Origin: Opitutaceae bacterium
GTDB taxonomy: Bacteria > Verrucomicrobiota > Verrucomicrobiia > Opitutales > Opitutaceae
DNA: 15,100 nt
Assembly: GCA_005786775.1 (NCBI GenBank)
Contig: SYDD01000033.1
Location: 1-15,100, forward strand
Direction of reading: 5' to 3'
This document shows, piece by piece, positions 6,125 to 12,789 of this stretch. The notes below the pieces were generated by a model. That model saw nothing but the letters and a program-made list of their open reading frames with translations, ran no database searches and was not told the origin of the DNA. Within the stretch, counting starts at the first letter, position 1; the number at the start of each line of letters is the position of its first letter. The position numbers and the translations under genes are program-made.

Positions 6125-8917
6125 ATGCCCCCGCGTAACCCCTGCCGCGGCCTGCCCGCGTTTCTGGCCCTGAACCTGTCCGGATTGCTGTCCGCGGCCG
6201 AGTCGCCCCCGGCGACGGTCATCCAGCTTTCGCCCTTCCAGGTGTCCTCCGAAAAGGACGTCGGGTACCTCGCCAACAACACCCTCGCCGGCAGCCGCCT
6301 CCGCACCAACCTGGCGGACGTCGCCAACGCGATCAGCGTGTTCACCCCGGAGTTCATCGCGGACCTTAACGCGTTCAGCGAGAACGACCTGATGCGGTAC
6401 TCGGCCGCCGCGGTGCCGGAACGTACCGACCAGACCGCCGCGGTGCAGGGCATCAACACCGAGACCGGGGTCTTCCAGTACCGCATCCGCGGGCAGCTGG
6501 CCTCGCGTTCCCGCAATTATTTCGGCTCCAACCTGTTGCCCGACACCTACAATTCCGAGCGGTTCGAGGAGGCGAGGGGACCCAACGCAATCCTCTTTGG
6601 CCTGGGCGGGGCGGGCGGGATCCTCAACACGACCACCAAGCAGGCCCGGATCGGGCGCACCTTCGCGCAGGTCAACGTGACCGCTGGAAGGGACGCCCTG
6701 CGCCGGGTGCACGTCGATGGCAACCTGGCGCCGCACGAGCGCCTGGCGGTGCGCGTCAACGCCCTCGAGCATACCGCCGACGGGTGGCAGGCGCACCAGT
6801 TCACGGTCAATCGCCGCCTGGCGCTGGCGGCGACTTGGCGGGTGCTGCGCCACACCACCGTGCGACTCGACGCCGAGTACGGGCGGCTGAGCCAGGCTCT
6901 CGGGCGAACCTACGCGCCGTTCGACAATGTCTCGCTGTGGCGGCTGCGCGGTTCCCCGCTGGTGCCCGGGCTCGCCGCCGCCGACGCCGCGGCGGGCATC
7001 GGCAAAAGGGCGGCCACCCCGCGGGTCACCCTGGTGGGCAATGACGGTTCCTTCCGCAACTTTCAGCAGACCGTCTTCAGCCAGCCGACGGCCGCTCGCG
7101 TCAATTCGGTCTTCCTGCCCGCTGATTGGGCGGTGATGGATCCGGCCACCCCGTGGCCCCGGCGGGCGAGTTTCCCGGGCCCGGGCGGCGCGAGTTCCTT
7201 CAGCCAGCGGAGCCTCGGCGCGGTCCTAGAGTCGGAGCCCGTGCGCAACCTGTTCGTCGAGCTGGCGGCGGTCAACGACCTGCGGGATCAGGACGTTTAC
7301 GACACCACCCACGATGTGTTCCGGGTTTTGGGGGAACCGGGCCAGACTTTCCGCGATGGCGCGTCCAATCTGTGGGCTGGGCGCTATTATGTGGATTCGC
7401 GCTGGGTGCTGCGGCACGAGCGCAACAGCGCGGAGCGTTTGCGGGCCACCGCCTCCTACCAGATGGATCTGGGCGCGTTCGGTCGGCACAATCTCGCGGC
7501 GTCGGCCAGCCGGGACAACTCCGGCAACCCCCGCTTCGTCGGGTTTCTGGTCGCGGCGGGTTCCCCGTTCCACCCGCAGCCCCAGCAGGCGGCCAATCAG
7601 CTCTGGACCCGGCAGTACGTGACTGACCCGGCGGATCCGGCGCAATGGGCCGTGCCGGACCATCGGCGCATTCCCGGGAGCTTCAGCGTGGTGATGGATG
7701 CCGGGGCGGCGCCGCGGACGCTGACGACCGTCTGGGCCCGCAATGAACTCGCCGACCAGTGGCGGCACACCGAGAGCCATCTCGCGGCCGTCCAGAGCTC
7801 ATGGTGGCGTGAGCGGCTCATCACCACGGCGGGCTGGCGCTACACCCGGCAGACCTCGTTCGCGCGGCCCACCAGCGAGGTCTCCGCGCCCGCACCGCTA
7901 GTGTTCACCGGGGACGCCCGCGGGAGCAGCTACGACTTCTCGCGAATCTCCTATGGCGTGGTGGGGAAGCCGGCACGCTGGCTCTCCGTCTACTACAATT
8001 ACTCGGAGAACGCGCAGATCCCCGGGACCACGGTCTCCCTGCTGCCCGACAACGGTGCGCTGCCGCTGAACTCCGGCGAGGGCCAGGATTACGGCGTGAT
8101 GCTTTCCCTGCTGGGCGGCAACGTCTTCCTTCGGGCGGGCTACTTCACCACCGCCTCGGTGGATCAGTCCCGTGCCTCCGGGGCGAACAATGTGGGTGAG
8201 CGCAACGACCGGATCATGGATGCCCTCCTCGCCGCGCGGTTGATCCAGCCAGGGCAGGTGGTGCGGCTGCTGGGCAGCGCGCACGACGTCTTTGATCTGG
8301 CGACCGACGGCTACGAGGTGAACCTGACCGCGAACCTCACCCCGGGCTGGCGCCTGCTCTGCAACGTTTCCGTCTCCGATTCCGTCGAGACGAACTTGCT
8401 GAAGCGATCGCGGCAGTCGGCCGCGCTGGTGCTCCCGTTGTGGCGGACCCCGGGCGCGCAAGGCCTGGTCACGAACGCGGGAGTGACCGTCGCGCAGGAG
8501 ATCGCGGCCTACGAGGCGTGGCTCGCCGCCACCACGGCGGTTGAAGATCAAGGCACGATCGGGCACCGGGAGTTCGAGTTCCGGGCCTTCACCCGTTACG
8601 ACTTCCAGCAGGGGCGTCTGCGCGGGGTGTTCCTCGGTGGGGGCCTCAGTTACGGCAGCGCTCCGGTGATCGGCCGCAGCAGCGCCGGCAGCCTCTTTTA
8701 CGCCCCGGTGCGGCGCGAAGCGGACCTGTTGCTGGGCTACCGGGGCCGCCTGCCGGCCTGGCTGGGCCAGCGGCCCGCGGAGGTCCAGTTCAACGCCGCG
8801 AACCTGCTCCAGCAGAGCCCTTACACGATGCTGCGCCGGGATCCCGACGGGCAGAACTTCCGCGCGGTGCTCAACCCGCCGCCGACCTATTCGCTGAGCT
8901 TTCGCCTGAGCCTCTGA
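6125..8917 (+). CDS. TonB-dependent outer-membrane receptor
   Basis: This 930-residue protein (from the ATG at 6125) is an outer-membrane TonB-dependent transporter. Residues 1-26 look like a signal peptide (basic start, LPAFLALNLSGLL core, SAAE end). The TonB box VIQLSPFQVS is at 32-41. The plug follows to about residue 175, with NTLAGSRLRTNLADV, ISVFTPEFIADL, YRIRGQ and the closing RGPNAILFGLGGAGGILNTTTK. The remainder is barrel. The last residues, YSLSFRLSL, keep the alternating pattern but end in Leu rather than the usual Phe. The frame stays open upstream to 5870, but that would overlap the neighbouring gene's signal-peptide region and put the signal sequence internally, so it is rejected; a GTG at 6119 is an alternative two codons upstream. 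It is divergent from the previous receptor and ends 18 bp from the convergent GNAT gene. Substrate unknown. Confidence 0.9.
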   Translation: MPPRNPCRGLPAFLALNLSGLLSAAESPPATVIQLSPFQVSSEKDVGYLANNTLAGSRLRTNLADVANAISVFTPEFIADLNAFSENDLMRYSAAAVPERTDQTAAVQGINTETGVFQYRIRGQLASRSRNYFGSNLLPDTYNSERFEEARGPNAILFGLGGAGGILNTTTKQARIGRTFAQVNVTAGRDALRRVHVDGNLAPHERLAVRVNALEHTADGWQAHQFTVNRRLALAATWRVLRHTTVRLDAEYGRLSQALGRTYAPFDNVSLWRLRGSPLVPGLAAADAAAGIGKRAATPRVTLVGNDGSFRNFQQTVFSQPTAARVNSVFLPADWAVMDPATPWPRRASFPGPGGASSFSQRSLGAVLESEPVRNLFVELAAVNDLRDQDVYDTTHDVFRVLGEPGQTFRDGASNLWAGRYYVDSRWVLRHERNSAERLRATASYQMDLGAFGRHNLAASASRDNSGNPRFVGFLVAAGSPFHPQPQQAANQLWTRQYVTDPADPAQWAVPDHRRIPGSFSVVMDAGAAPRTLTTVWARNELADQWRHTESHLAAVQSSWWRERLITTAGWRYTRQTSFARPTSEVSAPAPLVFTGDARGSSYDFSRISYGVVGKPARWLSVYYNYSENAQIPGTTVSLLPDNGALPLNSGEGQDYGVMLSLLGGNVFLRAGYFTTASVDQSRASGANNVGERNDRIMDALLAARLIQPGQVVRLLGSAHDVFDLATDGYEVNLTANLTPGWRLLCNVSVSDSVETNLLKRSRQSAALVLPLWRTPGAQGLVTNAGVTVAQEIAAYEAWLAATTAVEDQGTIGHREFEFRAFTRYDFQQGRLRGVFLGGGLSYGSAPVIGRSSAGSLFYAPVRREADLLLGYRGRLPAWLGQRPAEVQFNAANLLQQSPYTMLRRDPDGQNFRAVLNPPPTYSLSFRLSL

Positions 8918-8935
8918 GGCGACCGGCGCCCCGCC

Positions 8936-9481
8936 TCAAGGCCGCCTGAGCCGGTAGACGAAATTCCGGCGCGGGGACTCGCCAAAATAAGCCACCTCCA
9001 GTTCCCCGGTCTTTTCCACGCCGAGGCGGCCCAGCGCGATCTGGGAGCGGAGGTTATGCGCCCCCACGTGGAAGAAGACCTGGGCCACGTGCTGGAAGGC
9101 CCAGCCGAGCATCAGGCGCTTCACGGCCGGATTGTGGCCCTGACCCCAGCAGCGTCGTGCGAGAAAGGTGTAGCCGATGAAGACCGACGAATCCTCCGGG
9201 CGGTGATCGTAGAAGCGACTGCTCCCTAGGATCTCACCGGAACTTCGGTCGCGGATCAGCAGCGCCCCTCCCGAAGCCATCGCGCCGGCAAAGAAGGTCG
9301 TGAAGACGTCCCGGCGGTGGCGGTCGGGATTCGGATGCTGCTCCCAGATGAGGGGATCCGCGGCCACCGCGTAAAGGGACTCGAAGTCCTCCGCGCGGAG
9401 CGGCGCGAGGGTCACCCGTTCGTCGGCCAGATGCGCGGGCTGCCAGAGTCCGGAGGGCGGGGTGGACGACGGGGCGGACAT
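8936..9481 (-). CDS. RimJ/RimL-type GNAT N-acetyltransferase
   Basis: This is a cytoplasmic acetyltransferase of about 181 residues in the GNAT superfamily, using acetyl-CoA. It has RVTLAPLRAEDF near residue 22, the typical opening of the RimJ/RimL group. The acetyl-CoA loop is RCWGQG (110-115, pattern R-x-x-G-x-G), followed by a helix. AHNLRSQIALGRLGVEKTGEL (from 141) fits the conserved N-x-x-S-x-x-x-x-x-x-L-G block of the group. The substrate may be an amine, a protein N-terminus or a drug; nothing points to one. I start it at the ATG at 9481, which gives the usual family length; an ATG at 9562 would add 27 basic, low-complexity residues. It is tail-to-tail with the upstream receptor (18 bp apart) and divergent from the next one, so it is probably its own transcription unit. 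No terminator is seen. Confidence 0.88.
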   Translation of the reverse strand: MSAPSSTPPSGLWQPAHLADERVTLAPLRAEDFESLYAVAADPLIWEQHPNPDRHRRDVFTTFFAGAMASGGALLIRDRSSGEILGSSRFYDHRPEDSSVFIGYTFLARRCWGQGHNPAVKRLMLGWAFQHVAQVFFHVGAHNLRSQIALGRLGVEKTGELEVAYFGESPRRNFVYRLRRP

Positions 9482-9657
9482 ACGGCGCGGAAGGTGGCGG
9501 CCTTCGGGGCCGGCGGCAAGGGGCTGCCGCTTCCGGCGCAGAAGGCCAACCACGCTTGCCATCCAGGGGCCTGACCTTGGAATCTATTGGCCGAAGCGCC
9601 GGCTGCTTTCCCGTTGCTTACCCGTCAACGGGCCCGGCCTTGCCTCAACCCTGCCCG
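9482..9657. promoter_or_regulatory. Divergent region, GNAT / third TonB receptor, with a hairpin
   Basis: This 176-bp gap should hold the promoters of both divergent genes. A patch at about 9575-9592 is less GC-rich than its surroundings, but no convincing -35/-10 pair was found. CCCGTTG (9610-9616) and CAACGGG (9626-9632) form a 7-bp inverted repeat with a 9-base spacer, ending 25 bases before the receptor ATG. It could be an operator or a leader hairpin. The receptor ATG has no Shine-Dalgarno motif. Confidence 0.3.
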
Positions 9658-12600
9658 ATGCCCCACCCCAAGCTTGCTGTCCTGCCGCGCGGTCGCGCCC
9701 TGCTGCCGATCCCGCTTGCCGTAATTTTCGCGCTGCTGACGGTCCCGGCCCTGTCGGGCGCGGCGATCGCGACGGGTGTCCTCACCGGCCGGGTCTCCTT
9801 CGCCGCCAGTGGCGAATACCTGGAGTTGGCGCGGGTCACGCTGGAGGGTACCGGGCGGGAAGCGTTCACCGATGCGGCCGGAACTTACCAGTTCGCGGAC
9901 GTTCCCGCGGGCGAAGTCCGGTTGCGGGTCTTCTATACGGGGCTTGGCGGGGATACGGCGGTGGTGACGGTCGTGGCTGGTCAGAGCTCCCGCCGCGACT
10001 TCGCGCTCGCCGGGGAGCGCGCGCCGGCGCCGGGAATCGTCAGCCTCGAGCGCTTCGTGGTCGCGACCTCGCGGGAGATGGACGGTGCGGCCATCGCCGT
10101 GAACGACCAGCGTTTCGCGCCCGATATGCGCAAGGTGCTCGCCGCGGATGAGTTCGGCACCACCGCGGACGGCTCCGTCGGCGAACTGCTCAAGACGGTG
10201 CCGGGCGTGCAGGTGGCGTGGGTGGGCGGCGAGGCGATGAACATCCAGCTCAACGGGGTGCCCGCGGACTACACCCCGGTCACGGTCAACGGCTTCGAGC
10301 AGGCGAGCGCCCAGGCGAACACGGCCCGCAACATCCAAATGACCAATGTGGCCACCAATAACCTTTCGCGCATCGAGGTCCGCTTCTCGCCCACACCCGA
10401 TTCCCCGGGCAGCGCCCTGGCCGGGACAGTGAACCTCGTCGTGCGCTCCGCTTTCGATCGCGCGCGGCCCCTCTTGAACCTCAGCTCTTACCTGCTCCTG
10501 CGCGATGGCGACCGCAGCCTCGCCCGCACCCCCGGTCCGGGCCGCGGGACGTCGCCCAAGGTCCAGCCGGGCTTCGAGTTCTCCTACGTCAAACCCGTCA
10601 GCGAGCGCTTCGGGTTCACCCTCTCGGGCGGCGGCTCGACCCAGTACCAGCCCTCCACCTTCATCCAGACGACCTGGCGCGGTGCCGCGGCGGCGACCAA
10701 CGGCGGCACCTTGCCCAACACCACTCCGGACCAGCCATACCTCACCGACTTTCTCGTCCGGGACTTCCCGCGCCTGACGAAGCGGAAGTCGGCCGGCGCC
10801 ACCCTCGATTGGAAGCTGGGACCGCGGGACCGGATCGCGCTTTCGCTCCAAGCCACGGCGTTCAACGGGGATTACAGCAGCCGAGACCTCACCTATTCGA
10901 TCACGCGCGTGACGGCCGGGAGTTTCGGCCCGACCTTCACTCGGGGCGCCTCGGGCGGGGGCACCCTGACGCAGGCGAACGCGGACCGCGACCAGGACTC
11001 CCGCAACCTGAGCGTGAGCCTCATCCACCGGCACGCGGGCCCGGTCTGGAAAACCGAGCTCGGCTTGGGCGATTCCCGTGCCCGCAGCGTCTCCAGCAAT
11101 TATTCGCGCGGGTACTTTGGCGGCCTGACGGTCCAGCGGACCGGTCTGACCATTGCCTTTGAGGACATCGGTTTTGAACAGCCCGGGCGCATTCTGGTCG
11201 CGGACGCGGCCACCGGGGCGCCGGTGGACCCGCACGCCCTTGGCAGCTATTCCATCGTGAGCGGATCGGGCAACGCGATCCACGGCCGGGGGTTCGATGA
11301 TGTGACCCGCGATGGCAAGCGCAGCGCCTACGCCTTTGCGGCACGCGACTTCAACTGGCCGGCGCCAATGACGCTCAAGGCGGGGCTGGATGTGCGGCAG
11401 AACTGGCGGGACCGGATCGGTGGCAGCCTGGTGCAGACCTTCGTGGGGGCGGACGGGCGGGCGGGGACGGCCGACGACAACGCGGCGCAAATCCTTGATG
11501 AGGTGTTTTCGCGCCGTCCCGGCGTCTTCGGCTTCCCCGCGACGCAGCGAGCCTCCAACGCGGAGCTGCTGGAGCTGCTGGCCTCGCGGCCCAGCTGGTT
11601 CACGTCCAACGAGAATACCCATTACCGGTCGACGCTCGGCCTGTCCAAATTCGCCCAGGAGACGACCACCTCCGCTTACCTCCGGGCGGACGTGGCCCTG
11701 TTCAACCACCGGCTGAAGTTGGTCGGGGGCCTGCGGGCGGAGCAGACCAACATCGAGGCCGAGGGGCCATTGGAGGACCTTTCGCGCAACTACCAGCGGG
11801 ATGCCGCGGGCCGCGTGCTGCGCGGGGCCAACGGCCAGCCGCTCCAGCAGCCGGGCACCGCGCTGGAGATCTCGCGCCGCACCTACCTGGAGCGGGGCTC
11901 CCGGACCGAGAAAGAGTACCTGCGTTGGTTCCCGAGCCTGAATGCGGCGTGGAACCTGTGGACCAACACCCTCCTGCGTGCCGCTTACTACCACAGCGTC
12001 GGACGCCCCAACTACAACCAGTATGCCGGCGGGATCACGTTGCCCGATCTGGAGGCGGCGCCCTCGCCCTCGAACCGGATCGTAGTGAGCAACACCGCGA
12101 TCAAGGTCTGGAGCGCGCGGACCGGAAAGGTGGCATTGGAGCATTACTTCGAGGGGGTGGGGCTGGTCTCGGTCGGCGCCTTCCGGCGGCAGTTTGAAAA
12201 CTTTTTCGGGAGCACCGTGTCCGGGGCCACGCCCGAGTTCCTCGCGATCCACGGGTTGCCTGCCGCGGAATACGGGCGCTTCGATGTTGCCACCCAGTAC
12301 AACCTGCCGGCCGTCGTCCACATCGAGGGGCTGGACTTCCAATACCGGCAGGCGCTGACCTTCCTGCCCGCTTGGGCGCGGGGGGTGCAGGTCATCGCCA
12401 GCGGGGCGAGCCAGCGGATCGCGGGCGTCGAGGCCGACAACTTCAACGGGCTCATCCCGCGCACGGCCAGCGTGGGCCTCGTGTTGACGCGGCCCCGCTT
12501 CAATGTCCGCGCGAACTGGACCTACCAGAGCGAGCGCAAGCTGGCGCAGATCACTGGCCTGAGCGTCGGCCCGGGGACGTTCACCTACGCGACCCCGCGC

Positions 12601-12789
12601 CGGCTCGTGGACGTGAATGCCGAGTTCAACCTCACGCGGCGGCTGAGCGTGTTCGGCAATATCCGCAACTGGGGCGATGAACCGGAGGACTTTGAGCGCC
12701 GCGGGCCGCTGACGCCGGACCGGGCGCGCTTCCGCCAGAGCGACCGATACGGGGCGCTCTGGATCTTCGGCCTGCGGGGGAACTTCTGA
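9658..12789 (+). CDS. TonB-dependent receptor with N-terminal carboxypeptidase-regulatory-like domain
   Basis: This 1043-residue outer-membrane transporter has an extra periplasmic domain. Residues 1-36 are a signal peptide (basic start, LLPIPLAVIFALLTVPAL core). Residues about 40-118 form a CarboxypepD_reg-like beta-sandwich, with LTGRVSF, ARVTLEGTGREAFTDAAGTYQF and VPAGEVRLRV. A TonB-box-like GIVSLERFVV follows at 126-135. The plug contains DGSVGELLKTVPGVQV, NIQLNGVPADYTPVTVNG and IEVRFSPTPDSPGSALAGTVNLV, typical of large receptors for complex or carbohydrate substrates. The barrel carries an acidic loop, D599-G-R-A-G-T-A-D-D607, that could bind a metal ion, and the chain ends in GLRGNF with terminal Phe. 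The frame is open upstream to 9556, but that start would bury the signal peptide. The stop codon overlaps the ATG of the next gene, so the two are co-translated. Substrate unknown; a glycan or oligosaccharide is inferred from the neighbour. Confidence 0.9.
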   Translation: MPHPKLAVLPRGRALLPIPLAVIFALLTVPALSGAAIATGVLTGRVSFAASGEYLELARVTLEGTGREAFTDAAGTYQFADVPAGEVRLRVFYTGLGGDTAVVTVVAGQSSRRDFALAGERAPAPGIVSLERFVVATSREMDGAAIAVNDQRFAPDMRKVLAADEFGTTADGSVGELLKTVPGVQVAWVGGEAMNIQLNGVPADYTPVTVNGFEQASAQANTARNIQMTNVATNNLSRIEVRFSPTPDSPGSALAGTVNLVVRSAFDRARPLLNLSSYLLLRDGDRSLARTPGPGRGTSPKVQPGFEFSYVKPVSERFGFTLSGGGSTQYQPSTFIQTTWRGAAAATNGGTLPNTTPDQPYLTDFLVRDFPRLTKRKSAGATLDWKLGPRDRIALSLQATAFNGDYSSRDLTYSITRVTAGSFGPTFTRGASGGGTLTQANADRDQDSRNLSVSLIHRHAGPVWKTELGLGDSRARSVSSNYSRGYFGGLTVQRTGLTIAFEDIGFEQPGRILVADAATGAPVDPHALGSYSIVSGSGNAIHGRGFDDVTRDGKRSAYAFAARDFNWPAPMTLKAGLDVRQNWRDRIGGSLVQTFVGADGRAGTADDNAAQILDEVFSRRPGVFGFPATQRASNAELLELLASRPSWFTSNENTHYRSTLGLSKFAQETTTSAYLRADVALFNHRLKLVGGLRAEQTNIEAEGPLEDLSRNYQRDAAGRVLRGANGQPLQQPGTALEISRRTYLERGSRTEKEYLRWFPSLNAAWNLWTNTLLRAAYYHSVGRPNYNQYAGGITLPDLEAAPSPSNRIVVSNTAIKVWSARTGKVALEHYFEGVGLVSVGAFRRQFENFFGSTVSGATPEFLAIHGLPAAEYGRFDVATQYNLPAVVHIEGLDFQYRQALTFLPAWARGVQVIASGASQRIAGVEADNFNGLIPRTASVGLVLTRPRFNVRANWTYQSERKLAQITGLSVGPGTFTYATPRRLVDVNAEFNLTRRLSVFGNIRNWGDEPEDFERRGPLTPDRARFRQSDRYGALWIFGLRGNF

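Noticed and set aside
9625..12342. Very long antisense frame (about 905 codons) opposite the third TonB receptor
   Set aside because: It lies fully opposite a well-supported receptor gene, and its translation is Arg/Gly/Pro-rich low-complexity sequence without motifs. Long antisense frames are expected in GC-rich genes because stop codons are rare.
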